The notes beneath the pieces are model-generated. The model saw only the letters and a list, made by a program, of their open reading frames with translations. It did not search any database and was not told where the DNA came from. A stretch of 36,231 bases of DNA, taken from positions 1 through 36,231 of IMG/VR virus record IMGVR_UViG_3300033149_006882. The stretch is one strand, 5' to 3'. The position numbers were made by a program, and so were the translations under genes. Below, one piece after another: positions 27,910-34,691 of the stretch (its first letter is position 1; each line of letters starts with the position of its first letter). This DNA comes from a virus.

Positions 27910-28128
27910 ATGAACCAAGCAGAACAAGCATTCAGGCAAATAGCCAGAAAAGAATACAAAAGATTGTGGGAAAAAACAAAAAGGCAATCACAACGGCTTG
28001 TGGAATTAAAAGAGCTGGTTTTTTCCCTCCAAAGGTCGTTTAAGGCGGATAATAAGGTGGAAGCAAACGCCTTATTAAGCCGAATGATAAAATTATTGGC
28101 GCAGTGTTCCTTGGAAAAGGAAGAATAG
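27910..28128 (+). CDS. Small coiled-coil protein on its own short transcript
   Basis: A 72-residue basic coiled-coil protein (MNQAEQAFRQIARKEYKRLW then ELKELVFSLQRSFKADNK). It has a strong promoter, almost no leader and a terminator overlapping its stop codon, so it is made from a transcript of about 230 bases. This arrangement suits a very early regulator, such as an antiterminator, host-takeover peptide or RNA-polymerase modifier. No family recognised. Confidence 0.6.
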   Translation: MNQAEQAFRQIARKEYKRLWEKTKRQSQRLVELKELVFSLQRSFKADNKVEANALLSRMIKLLAQCSLEKEE

Positions 28129-28139
28129 CGCCTTTTTTT
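28098..28139 (+). terminator. Strong intrinsic terminator with T7, abutting next ATG
   Basis: GGCGC (28098-28102) pairs with GCGCC (28128-28132), and TTCCTT (28107-28112) with AAGGAA (28117-28122) around a GGAA tetraloop. Seven T (28133-28139) follow directly. The next gene's ATG is the very next base (28140). The TAG stop of the upstream gene is in the stem. Downstream early genes must be reached by readthrough or antitermination, as no other promoter is clear. Confidence 0.85.
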
Positions 28140-28595
28140 ATGACTCTGGAAGATTATTTAACGCTTTACAAAATAACCCCAGGCGTTCTTATGCAGTTTC
28201 TGGAGGAGAAGAAACTGGCGAAAGAGCTTGCTTACGATTTTTCTGACAGGAACAGGAAAATGATAAACGACTTGGCGGCTTTAAAAGCATTGCTGGATTA
28301 TTTCAAACTTTCAGAAAGCATAGACCTTAAAAAGTGGAAAGGGGATAAACTGCCTCCAGAGCTTAATAAAATAGTAAAAATGGCAACTCTTATTTCTGAC
28401 CAGATTTGGGAAAAAAGGCAAGTGGAATACAAAAGAATAGACCCGACCCAGATTGTCAAGTTTTCAAAAGGAGAGCTTGACAAGAAAGAGGCAGAGGAAA
28501 AACCAGAAGAGGCAGAGGAAGATGTGGAGAAAATAAACCAGAAACTGCAGGAAGCGGCGGAGGAGGAGGAAGAATTGCCAATAATAGAGCAATAA
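28140..28595 (+). CDS. Hypothetical helical protein with acidic tail
   Basis: A 151-residue protein; ATG 28140 is preferred to the longer frame, which runs through the terminator. MTLEDYLTLYKITPGVLMQF, then a helical body and a strongly acidic coiled-coil tail (KKEAEEKPEEAEEDVEKINQ) ending EELPIIEQ. Could be a single-strand-binding or DNA-mimic partner by its acidic end. No family recognised. Confidence 0.55.
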   Translation: MTLEDYLTLYKITPGVLMQFLEEKKLAKELAYDFSDRNRKMINDLAALKALLDYFKLSESIDLKKWKGDKLPPELNKIVKMATLISDQIWEKRQVEYKRIDPTQIVKFSKGELDKKEAEEKPEEAEEDVEKINQKLQEAAEEEEELPIIEQ

Positions 28596-28599
28596 AATT

Positions 28600-28860
28600 A
28601 TGGAAATGTGGTGCAACAAACATAATAGGAAGATGTTGCCGTCCAAGTTCCAGACTGGGGTTTATTGGTGTCCAGAGTGTTATAAGGAAAAAAAGCAGGG
28701 AAAAAAACAGGACGGGGATTTTTTAAACAGGCCAGCTACGAAAAAAGATATAGCTGTTTTAAGGGGCGACATAGCAAAATTATTAAGATATTTTGAGGAA
28801 AATATCCAAATAGTAAAATATGAGATACCCAAAGGCGAACCAAAACCAAAAGAGTTTTAA
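28600..28860 (+). CDS. Small zinc-ribbon protein
   Basis: An 86-residue protein. WCNKH (4-8) and YWCPEC (22-27) provide Cys-Cys/His plus Cys-x2-Cys ligands for zinc. A helical, basic centre (KEKKQGKKQDGDFLNRPATK) and KDIAVLRGDIAKLLRYFEENIQ follow. A small transcription- or nucleic-acid-binding adaptor is likely. ATG 28600 lies four bases after the previous stop. Confidence 0.6.
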   Translation: MEMWCNKHNRKMLPSKFQTGVYWCPECYKEKKQGKKQDGDFLNRPATKKDIAVLRGDIAKLLRYFEENIQIVKYEIPKGEPKPKEF

Positions 28861-29140
28861 GGTAAAAATAAACAGGCTGTGGCTGGGAAAATACGCCAGT
28901 GTTAGGGATTATCAGGTGAAAAAGGCCTTAAAAGAAAAAAAAGATTTGGTGATAGAGTTGGAAGCAAACCGAGAGAAAATGCATATTCCTTACGAGGAGA
29001 TAAAAAAAAGAGCGTTGAAGACGGATGTGGTTTACACGAGCAGGATAAACGGGAAGAAATACAAACTGGTGGATTTTAAATGGGAAAGGCAGAAAAGCGT
29101 TTTGGACGACATAAAAAACTTTTCCAAACTGGTTTTATGA
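28820..29140 (+). CDS. Hypothetical basic protein
   Basis: A 106-residue protein whose ATG at 28820 lies 41 bases inside the previous gene; no later plausible start gives the full fold. LWLGKYASVRDYQVKKALKE then LEANREKMHIPYEEIKKRALKT suggests mixed helix and strand and a basic surface. RLWLGKYASVRDYQVKKA may bind nucleic acid. No family recognised. Confidence 0.55.
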   Translation: MRYPKANQNQKSFKVKINRLWLGKYASVRDYQVKKALKEKKDLVIELEANREKMHIPYEEIKKRALKTDVVYTSRINGKKYKLVDFKWERQKSVLDDIKNFSKLVL

Positions 29141-29184
29141 GGGGAGAGACAATATTTAATTAGAATTCAGGATAAATAAAACTT

Positions 29185-29412
29185 ATGCCAAAACAAAAGA
29201 AACTACTTAAACAATTCTCCAACTGGCTTAACAAAAAAGACCGCCAAAACTGGGAGATTGAGAGATATGTTGAAGGGTTATTAAAAGAAAAATTTAAAGA
29301 ATTTAAAGAACTGGAAAAGGGACTGGAAGAGTTAAGGCGCAAACAAGAGGAATTAGAAATGTTTTTTCTTAATTCAATATTATGCCTACCCAAGAAGAAA
29401 AACAAAAAATAA
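29185..29412 (+). CDS. Small coiled-coil protein
   Basis: A 75-residue protein, MPKQKKLLKQFSNWLNKKDR followed by a long coiled coil KEFKELEKGLEELRRKQEEL and an LCLPKKKNKK tail. The 3' 31 bases overlap the next gene. Probably a dimerising or helper protein. No family recognised. Confidence 0.5.
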   Translation: MPKQKKLLKQFSNWLNKKDRQNWEIERYVEGLLKEKFKEFKELEKGLEELRRKQEELEMFFLNSILCLPKKKNKK

Positions 29413-29933
29413 ATAAACTGGCAAGGAATTTTGGTGCTTCTCTTTGCCAAACGGGGTTAAAGATAATTCAGACGACTTTTAGAATAAACCCTGTGGAATT
29501 GGATTACGAAGAATTTAGGGATTTGTTTTTGAATTTGTCGGACGGGGTGAGACCTGTTTTACTGGACGGGAAATACTATCTGGAAAAATGGAGCACTTGG
29601 CAGAATATAATAGAGGTTGACTGGACAGATACGAAAAAATATGTGAGAGAAAGATTTGACTGCGATAATATGTCGTTTTCTTTCTGTTCCCGTGTTAGCT
29701 GGCTGTTTGGCCTTAATAGCAAGGGAGCGGTTTACGGAGCTATTTATAACAGAATAACAAAAAAACTGGTAGGTTATCACTACTGGGTTTGTATTGTTTC
29801 AAACGAGCCAGACGGCACAAGACAACTTTTTTATCTGGAACCGCAGACAGACGAACGGGTGAAATACGAAAAAGGAAAGCCGATTATTATGGGAAACTGG
29901 CTTTATGAGCCAATAAACGCAAGGTTTTATTAA
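29382..29933 (+). CDS. Papain/transglutaminase-like cysteine hydrolase homologue
   Basis: A 183-residue protein. YVRERFDCDNMSFSFCSRVSWLFGLN (87-112) has the catalytic-type Cys (C94) in the F-D-C-D-x-x-x-F pattern, and GYHYWVCIVSN (131-141) supplies His133. FYLEPQTDERV (150-160) is the conserved EPQTD ending. I know this pattern from widespread phage proteins of the transglutaminase/NlpC-like superfamily; role usually unknown. Substrate here could be a host protein or cell-wall peptide. Here the His is followed by Tyr where HA is more common. Confidence 0.6.
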   Translation: MPTQEEKQKINKLARNFGASLCQTGLKIIQTTFRINPVELDYEEFRDLFLNLSDGVRPVLLDGKYYLEKWSTWQNIIEVDWTDTKKYVRERFDCDNMSFSFCSRVSWLFGLNSKGAVYGAIYNRITKKLVGYHYWVCIVSNEPDGTRQLFYLEPQTDERVKYEKGKPIIMGNWLYEPINARFY

Positions 29934-29955
29934 CAATTTAATAAAGAAAGGGGCG

Positions 29956-30393
29956 ATGGTTATGTTTTATGTGTGTTCCGAATGCGGGAAAATAACAGGT
30001 TGCGAGTTTAGAGGAATAAAATTGAAATGTGAAACTTGCTTTATCTTGAATTGTCGGTTTAAGTTTTCAAAAGTCAAGGTAGCGAAATCCAAAAAGGTTT
30101 TGTGTAAATCGTGCCAAAAAGGAGGTGAGACAATGGGAGAATTTATCTGTTTGCATTGCGGTATGAGGTTTGGGGATACCACTGCCAAAGAGTCAAGCGG
30201 TATTTGTCCGTCTTGCTGGCGGTGGCTGCGTTTCAGGAAAATGAACCAGAAGAAAGAAAGGGTTATGTTTGACGAATTGGTAGCGACGCAGAGGAAGATA
30301 ACTTTTGCAAACAAACGCTTGGAAGCCAGAAAGAAAATGTTTAATAGAAAGAGAACTCCATTGCTGATAGAAGAGGGCGGAGAGCAAAATTAA
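29956..30393 (+). CDS. Double zinc-ribbon protein with an internal start
   Basis: A 145-residue protein from ATG 29956 (GAAAGGGG 5 bases upstream; ATG 29962 is also possible). N-half: CSEC (7-10) with CETC (25-28) and CKSC (50-53). C-half: CLHC (65-68) and CPSC (84-87), then a basic helix region RKMNQKKERVMF. A second, much better start lies at ATG 30133 (residue 60) with GGAGGTG upstream, which would make an 86-residue C-terminal product with only the second ribbon. Likely nucleic-acid-binding. Confidence 0.6.
   Translation: MVMFYVCSECGKITGCEFRGIKLKCETCFILNCRFKFSKVKVAKSKKVLCKSCQKGGETMGEFICLHCGMRFGDTTAKESSGICPSCWRWLRFRKMNQKKERVMFDELVATQRKITFANKRLEARKKMFNRKRTPLLIEEGGEQN
30121..30135 (+). promoter_or_regulatory. 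Strong internal Shine-Dalgarno and start
   Basis: GGAGG (30121-30125), seven bases, ATG (30133-30135) in frame with the 29956 gene. It is one of the best ribosome sites of the window and implies a separate short protein. Confidence 0.6.
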
Positions 30394-30405
30394 CAAGGCG
30401 TTTTG

Positions 30406-30438
30406 GGCGGTTTCCCGCTTAAAAAACCGCCTCCTTTT
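30406..30438 (+). terminator. Intrinsic terminator after the zinc-ribbon gene
   Basis: GGCGGTTT (30406-30413) pairs with AAACCGCC (30424-30431), loop about 10 bases, followed by TCCTTTT. The next bases hold the palindrome CCTTTTAAAAGG (30433-30444). It marks the end of the early block and the border of the AT-rich island. Confidence 0.65.
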
Positions 30439-30465
30439 AAAAGGTAGAATTAAATAAAATTTATT

Positions 30466-30756
30466 ATGGAAACAAAAGAACAATTAAAGAAAGAATTAGA
30501 TGAATTAAAACGTAGAAAAAAATGGGATGATGAAAGTAAAGCAAGATACAATTCTTTATTAGAAACGCTTCTCCAAAAATTAAATCTTTCTATTGACGAA
30601 AAACTTGAATTGGTATTAACAATCTATCCTTATTTGAGAATTAAGAAAGTTAAACAGAATGAATATATTTTTGAAACTCCGATTAGAATGGGCTGGTGTT
30701 CTAAACATTTTAAAACAATTTCAGAAGGGATAGATTGGTTATTAAGAAAAAACTAA
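30466..30756 (+). CDS. Hypothetical protein, start of AT-rich island
   Basis: A 96-residue protein, METKEQLKKELDELKRRKKW with an N-terminal coiled coil, then LSIDEKLELVLTIYPYLRIK and a C-terminal beta/helix end (SKHFKTISEGIDWLLRKN). From here codons end mostly in A or T and differ from the genes before the terminator. No family recognised. Confidence 0.5.
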   Translation: METKEQLKKELDELKRRKKWDDESKARYNSLLETLLQKLNLSIDEKLELVLTIYPYLRIKKVKQNEYIFETPIRMGWCSKHFKTISEGIDWLLRKN

Positions 30757-30781
30757 TAATAAAAACAAATGGAGAAACCTT

Positions 30782-31108
30782 ATGAAAAAAGATAGATACA
30801 AATGGGAAGATGCACTTGAAACTTGTGCTTTTGATAGTAAAGAGGAATTTTTATGGATTTATGTTTTAGGTGGTTGTGGTTGTGGAAGTTATGATAAAAA
30901 TATAAAAGTTGCTTGGAAAGTATTTGAGCTTTTTGCTACTCCTCACGATAATAGAAAGTTTAGTATTTACGATAAACCCGAATACGAGATAGTTGCTCAT
31001 TGGTTGGATAGTAAGAATTTAATTGAACACGGAACAGGTATTGGAGGAAGTTGGCTAACAGAAGAGGGAGAAAAGTTATATAACTTACTAACCAAACAAA
31101 CCTTATGA
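30782..31108 (+). CDS. Hypothetical protein, possible winged-helix regulator
   Basis: A 108-residue protein. WEDALETCAFDSKEEFLWIY, then VLGGCGCGSYDKN with three nearby cysteines. The C-terminal half (YEIVAHWLDSKNLIEHGTGIGGSWLTEEGEKLYNLL) has the shape of a winged helix ending in LT..G..L. A small DNA-binding regulator is possible. Stop overlaps the next ATG. Confidence 0.5.
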   Translation: MKKDRYKWEDALETCAFDSKEEFLWIYVLGGCGCGSYDKNIKVAWKVFELFATPHDNRKFSIYDKPEYEIVAHWLDSKNLIEHGTGIGGSWLTEEGEKLYNLLTKQTL

Positions 31109-31314
31109 AAAAAGCAAAAAAGAAAATTAAAATAGTCCAACTTTTTCGCTCGGCAGAAATTGGTGATATTGCTTTAACGGCAGATGGGAATTTATATCGT
31201 TTATTTCACCAATTTGATTGTAATAAAGATAGTGATATTACTTTTTATAAAGATGAAAGTGCTTTAATTCCGATTAAATTAACTTATGACCAAAAACCAA
31301 CCAAAACTAAATAA
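31105..31314 (+). CDS. Small hypothetical protein
   Basis: A 69-residue protein, start overlapping the previous stop (ATGA). Lysine-rich leader MKKAKKKIKIVQLF, then beta-rich EIGDIALTADGNLYRLFHQFD. It ends in PTKTK, the amino-acid trace of the shared junction repeat. No family recognised. Confidence 0.45.
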   Translation: MKKAKKKIKIVQLFRSAEIGDIALTADGNLYRLFHQFDCNKDSDITFYKDESALIPIKLTYDQKPTKTK

Positions 31315-31382
31315 ACTAATAACAAAGTGTGGATTTAAAGATAAAAAAGGATTTTTTATTCCTGATAAAAATTTACCAAAAA

Positions 31383-32000
31383 ATGAGAAAAACTTTACCT
31401 AAATTTTACGATAAAGAAAAAGATTTAGTTCAATGCCAGTTATGTGGTAAATGGTTTAAATCTCTTAACAGTCATATTCCAAGAGTGCATAAAATTAGTT
31501 GTGAAGAATATAAAAAAAGGTTTAACTTATGGAATGGAGATTTATGTTGTCAATCTACAAGAATTAAAATATCTGAATATCATAAAAGACCAGAGGTAAA
31601 AGAAAAATCATTAAAAAGATTTTTAGAAAAAGTAAAACCGTATAGTCCAGAGAATAAGAAAAGAGGACAAATAAAAGAAAGATACAAAAAAATGTTCGCT
31701 AACGCTGGATTTCTCCATACTCCAGAAGTTAAAAGAAAAAGGAAAGAAGCATTGAGAAAATTTAGAAATGACCCGATAAGATTTAAATTAGCAATGGAAA
31801 AATCAGCACAAAAAAGAAGAAAAGGTATTTGGCGTAAATGTGAAGTTTGTGGTAAAAAATTTTGGGTTAAACCCTATATGATTCCAACGGCAAGATTTTG
31901 TTCAAGAAAGTGCCAGAATTCAATGATTGGAAGAAAAGATTATAAAAAAGTTTTATTTGTTAATGGTTTTAAATTTGAGCAATTTATAAAAACTAAATAA
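31383..32000 (+). CDS. Two-zinc-finger protein, Ros/MucR-like N-terminus
   Basis: A 205-residue protein from ATG 31383 (an in-frame GTG at 31329 could add 18 residues). QCQLCGKWFKSLNSHIPRVH (17-36) is a C2H2 finger, and KISCEEYKKRFNLW after it matches the Ros/MucR ...Y...~gl pattern. A basic helical middle leads to CEVCGKKFWVKPYMIPTARFCSRKC (about 150-175), a second Cys4 finger of the type seen on HNH or homing nucleases. No HNH motif is seen. Probably a DNA-binding regulator or nuclease relic. Product ends KTK at the junction repeat. Confidence 0.65.
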   Translation: MRKTLPKFYDKEKDLVQCQLCGKWFKSLNSHIPRVHKISCEEYKKRFNLWNGDLCCQSTRIKISEYHKRPEVKEKSLKRFLEKVKPYSPENKKRGQIKERYKKMFANAGFLHTPEVKRKRKEALRKFRNDPIRFKLAMEKSAQKRRKGIWRKCEVCGKKFWVKPYMIPTARFCSRKCQNSMIGRKDYKKVLFVNGFKFEQFIKTK

Positions 32001-32004
32001 AACT

Positions 32005-32256
32005 ATGAAGAGAGAAAAGAAAAATTTAGAAGATAAATTTTGGGCGACTGTAAAAGAAGCAGATTTTATCTTAAATGAGTATAGTAGTATATTTGGACTT
32101 CCGAAATACTGGGAACTTGAAAAATTAATTAAAAGTTTTATTAAATTACAAACAGAAAAGACTAAGTGTAATTTAGATTTAGAGCCAGCAAGCTGGAAAT
32201 ATGAAAAAAATCCCGCTTATAGGCAATTTAATTCAACCTCTAATCTAACTAAATAA
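32005..32256 (+). CDS. Small hypothetical protein
   Basis: An 83-residue protein beginning MKREKKNLEDKFWATVKEAD. The helical centre YWELEKLIKSFIKLQTEKT is followed by a polar end. ATG is part of the junction repeat, and the C-terminal NLTK ends in the next copy. No family recognised. Confidence 0.45.
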   Translation: MKREKKNLEDKFWATVKEADFILNEYSSIFGLPKYWELEKLIKSFIKLQTEKTKCNLDLEPASWKYEKNPAYRQFNSTSNLTK

Positions 32257-32260
32257 AACT

Positions 32261-32617
32261 ATGACCAAAAAACAAAAGAAAACCTATACCAAAGAAAAAT
32301 TTTATAAAAAATGTTGGGGTTGTTATTTTTCAGAAGGAATACCTGAAAAAGAAGCAGAAAAGATGATAGAGAGAAAAATTTTATCCGAAGGTTTTGTAAG
32401 AAAAAAGATTGTGAATATTTTAAAAAACATAAAAAAAATATTAGTAAGAGAGAAATCTGCGTGGGAAAGAGAGTTAGGTGATTTAGAGGATAGTATTTTA
32501 AGGATATTTAGGAAAGAAAAAATAACACAGACAAAGAAGGTAATTCAGGAGTTAGATTGTCTTCTTGAAATATTAGAATATTATATTCAATCCTATTCTT
32601 ACCCTCAGCAAAAATGA
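32261..32617 (+). CDS. Small hypothetical helical protein
   Basis: A 118-residue protein, MTKKQKKTYTKEKFYKKCWG, later ERELGDLEDSILRIFRKEKI and a helical end. CWGCYF near residue 20 has two cysteines. The last bases overlap the nuclease-like gene (ATGA). No family recognised. Confidence 0.45.
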   Translation: MTKKQKKTYTKEKFYKKCWGCYFSEGIPEKEAEKMIERKILSEGFVRKKIVNILKNIKKILVREKSAWERELGDLEDSILRIFRKEKITQTKKVIQELDCLLEILEYYIQSYSYPQQK

Positions 32618-32913
32618 AAGAGCGAGAAATAAGAAAAAAAGCGATAAAAGAACTGAAGGAGTTAGGATATATCTGTTGGTATCCGCCAAAGGTAAGGTGG
32701 AAAAAAGAAGGAGATATTTTCGGAGTTTTTGACTTAGTAGCTACAAAAGAAAATATAATCAGGTTTATCCAGCTAACCACCACGCCCAACCTCTCAGCCC
32801 GAAGAAAAAAAATACAAAACTGGATGCGGGAGAACAAGATAAAATGGTCGGCAGAGGTGTGGGCTTATAATAAAAAGAAAAAAGTATTTAAAAAAGAGGA
32901 AATAGGGGTATGA
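32614..32913 (+). CDS. PD-(D/E)XK nuclease-like protein
   Basis: A 99-residue protein. AIKELKELGYICWYPPKVRW, then GDIFGVFDLVATKENIIRFIQLTT (33-56) follows the restriction-like nuclease pattern (G...~GvfDlva...~~~~~iQvt), with Asp40 and Gln53 as candidate metal or catalytic residues; the usual acidic residue before K is a Gln-x-Thr here. A Holliday-junction resolvase or VRR-like nuclease is possible. At 99 residues it is a minimal version. ATG overlaps previous stop. Confidence 0.5.
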   Translation: MKEREIRKKAIKELKELGYICWYPPKVRWKKEGDIFGVFDLVATKENIIRFIQLTTTPNLSARRKKIQNWMRENKIKWSAEVWAYNKKKKVFKKEEIGV

Positions 32914-33170
32914 AGAAAAAAAAGAAAATTAAGATGAAAAGCGGAAGAATAGGTTTTTTAATGCCAGGAGTTGGGAAATGGGCAAATAAAACTCCTAAAT
33001 TATGTTTAATTGATAAATGGGGGAAATATGAATTCACTGTTTATTATCCAGAATTTGACGAAATTTATAGCCATTTAACTTCTACTTGTGCTTTTCAATT
33101 TAAAATATCTAAAGTAAAAATGAGTATTTCAGATTTTAAAAAATTGTATTCCTTTTTTAAATGCGAATAA
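32910..33170 (+). CDS. Small hypothetical protein (possibly truncated)
   Basis: An 86-residue protein with a Lys-rich start (MKKKKKIKMKSGRIGFLMPG) and a beta-rich core (YEFTVYYPEFDEIYSHL). Directly after the TAA (33168-33170) the same frame continues GNFEQAKWLEENLN to a second TAA, so the gene may have lost its tail through a stop mutation. No family recognised. Confidence 0.4.
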   Translation: MKKKKKIKMKSGRIGFLMPGVGKWANKTPKLCLIDKWGKYEFTVYYPEFDEIYSHLTSTCAFQFKISKVKMSISDFKKLYSFFKCE

Positions 33171-33218
33171 AAAGGAAATTTTGAACAAGCAAAATGGCTG
33201 GAAGAAAACTTAAACTAA
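33171..33218 (+). pseudogene. Relic C-terminal tail after a stop codon
   Basis: In frame with the 32910 gene after its stop, bases 33171-33218 encode KGNFEQAKWLEENLN and end in the junction-repeat TAA. The ending QAKWLEENL parallels QVKWLKENL at the end of the 34123 gene. This suggests a common gene end that was cut off by a stop mutation. Confidence 0.35.
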
Positions 33219-33224
33219 ATAACT

Positions 33225-33518
33225 ATGGCAAAACAAAAAAAATATTATTATCCAAAACGGAAAGCAGAACTGTCTTTGCAATTTTGGTGGGATGAAAAAA
33301 CGAGCCGTTGGAATTTATTAGTAACAAAAAATAAGAAAAAACACTCTTTTTCTTGGCTCGGAGACCCAATGATATTTGGTGAGAGTTTGGCAAAAGATAA
33401 ACACCTTGATGAAAATGATAAAGAGTTTTTGCAAAGGGTTTTTGAACATTATTTGTTATCTTTAAAAGAGTTAACTAAATTCAAATATGATGAAGACAAA
33501 AACAAACAAAATGGCTAA
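33225..33518 (+). CDS. Small hypothetical protein
   Basis: A 97-residue protein beginning MAKQKKYYYPKRKAELSLQF. Beta-rich first half (WWDEKTSRWNLLVTKNKKKH) and a helical end (FEHYLLSLKELTKFKYDEDK). Start lies in the junction repeat. Ends inside the next gene. No family recognised. Confidence 0.45.
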   Translation: MAKQKKYYYPKRKAELSLQFWWDEKTSRWNLLVTKNKKKHSFSWLGDPMIFGESLAKDKHLDENDKEFLQRVFEHYLLSLKELTKFKYDEDKNKQNG

Positions 33519-33798
33519 AAGAAAATCTATGACCCAAAAACAAAAGAAAACAATTAAAGAGGAGATAGAAAAATTATTGAAAAGATTTGAGTTAGAAGTA
33601 GAAGATGGAGGAAGGCATTACTTAGTAAAATTCAAAGACAGGGGAACTGGCGAAATTCTTAATATACCAGTATTAGGTGAATCATTGAATTTTGGTGATA
33701 TTGTGGCTTTTACAGATGGTATGCTTCCTGCTGATTTGACAAAACAAAATTGGATAAATTTATATTTAGAAACCTATGAAAAAACAAAAGAAAATTGA
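33511..33798 (+). CDS. Small hypothetical protein, paralogous start
   Basis: A 95-residue protein from ATG 33511; earlier in-frame starts at 33487 and 33490 overlap more of the previous gene. Residues 1-25 (MAKRKSMTQKQKKTIKEEIE) share a 28-base identical DNA stretch with the 34123 gene. The rest (HYLVKFKDRGTGEILNIPVL) is beta-rich and different. So only the start is duplicated. No family recognised. Confidence 0.45.
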   Translation: MAKRKSMTQKQKKTIKEEIEKLLKRFELEVEDGGRHYLVKFKDRGTGEILNIPVLGESLNFGDIVAFTDGMLPADLTKQNWINLYLETYEKTKEN

Positions 33799-33919
33799 AG
33801 AATTATGCAAACATAAATGGCGGTTGGTAATTTACTGGCGAGATAGCGGACAAGTTATGTATTGGGAGTGTGAAAAATGCGGAGAAACAAGGGCTTATTG
33901 TGAATGGAGTTGTGCTTAA
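33776..33919 (+). CDS. 47-aa zinc-ribbon-like peptide
   Basis: ATG 33776 lies inside the end of the previous gene (23-base overlap), TAA at 33917-33919. MKKQKKIEELCKHKWRLVIY then CEKCGETRAYCEWSC. Ligands C11, H13, C32 and C35, with C42 and C46 extra. The product looks like a minimal zinc ribbon. The ending overlaps a junction-repeat copy. Confidence 0.5.
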   Translation: MKKQKKIEELCKHKWRLVIYWRDSGQVMYWECEKCGETRAYCEWSCA

Positions 33920-33932
33920 CTAAATAAAACCT

Positions 33933-34118
33933 ATGAAGAAAGAAAGAGAAATTAAAATTTGGGGATTATTAACTAAAGATGCTTATTTAGATTTAGAAAA
34001 ATATCCACCCCCAAAGACGGGTAAACAAATGCCGATTACTCTCGGACTTATAAGTCATTTTGCGGATTGTCCAAATGCTAAAGAGTTTAGAAAAAACCCA
34101 ACCAATAAAACTAAATAA
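33933..34118 (+). CDS. Small hypothetical protein
   Basis: A 61-residue protein, MKKEREIKIWGLLTKDAYLD, then a Pro-rich turn (KYPPPKTGKQMP) and ISHFADCPNAKEFRKN. Both start and stop lie in junction repeats, with the C-terminal NKTK. No family recognised. Confidence 0.4.
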   Translation: MKKEREIKIWGLLTKDAYLDLEKYPPPKTGKQMPITLGLISHFADCPNAKEFRKNPTNKTK

Positions 34119-34122
34119 AACT

Positions 34123-34449
34123 ATGAAAAAAGAAAAGAAAACAATTAAAGAGGAGATAGAGGAATTGATAAGTAAATGGGAAAATGAAAATAAATGGGGT
34201 GGAGGTGAAGATGCAGATGGTGGTTTAACACCAGCGTTATTAGATTGGGATGACGCAAGGGAAGAATTGATTGCTTTATTTTGCCAAACCTTCCGACGCT
34301 TTATAGAGGAGACGAAGATAGATGAATTAGAACAAAACTCTACTTTTGATTTAAGAAGTAATTGTGATTTGAATTATTGTAATGGATATAATCAAGCAAG
34401 AAAGAGAATAAACCAAAACCAAGTAAAATGGTTAAAAGAAAACCTATGA
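34123..34449 (+). CDS. Small hypothetical protein, paralogous start
   Basis: A 108-residue protein. ATG 34123 is in a junction repeat; the upstream open frame overlaps the previous gene. MKKEKKTIKEEIEELISKWE shares 28 identical bases with the 33511 gene. Ends NQVKWLKENL, a short helical tail also found as a relic at 33171. CDLNYC has two cysteines. No family recognised. Confidence 0.45.
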   Translation: MKKEKKTIKEEIEELISKWENENKWGGGEDADGGLTPALLDWDDAREELIALFCQTFRRFIEETKIDELEQNSTFDLRSNCDLNYCNGYNQARKRINQNQVKWLKENL

Positions 34450-34691
34450 AGAAAGAAAAGAAAAATGAAGGTTGGTTAATAAAGAAAAAAATAGGATATA
34501 CACTTCCTGATGGGAATTTTGTGCCTGTAATGGACTATAATGAAGCTGGATTATGGATTTATTATTTAATGGGAAAATATGCGGGAAAAACCGTAGGGGA
34601 TGCTGTAGCAGAACACGTTTTAGAAATTGAAAGACCATTTAAAGACTTTCCTAATTGTTGGATAATTTATGAAAAAGAAACCAAAATTTAA
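34446..34691 (+). CDS. Small hypothetical protein
   Basis: An 81-residue protein; ATG 34446 overlaps the previous stop (ATGA). MKKEKKNEGWLIKKKIGYTL, then WIYYLMGKYAGKTVGDAVAE and PFKDFPNCWIIYEKETKI. Compact alpha/beta look. No family recognised. Confidence 0.45.
   Translation: MKKEKKNEGWLIKKKIGYTLPDGNFVPVMDYNEAGLWIYYLMGKYAGKTVGDAVAEHVLEIERPFKDFPNCWIIYEKETKI

Larger units (their letters stand above)
31303..34127 (+). repeat. Six copies of a gene-junction repeat
   Basis: Consensus AAACTAAATAAAACTATGA lies at 31303-31315 (partial), 31989-32008, 32245-32264, 33212-33227, 33918-33938 and 34107-34127. Each copy spans the end of one gene (ACTAAATAA, encoding Thr-Lys-stop), a 4-base gap and the ATG of the next. 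Non-homologous genes share it, so it is conserved as a border, not as protein sequence. Confidence 0.8.
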
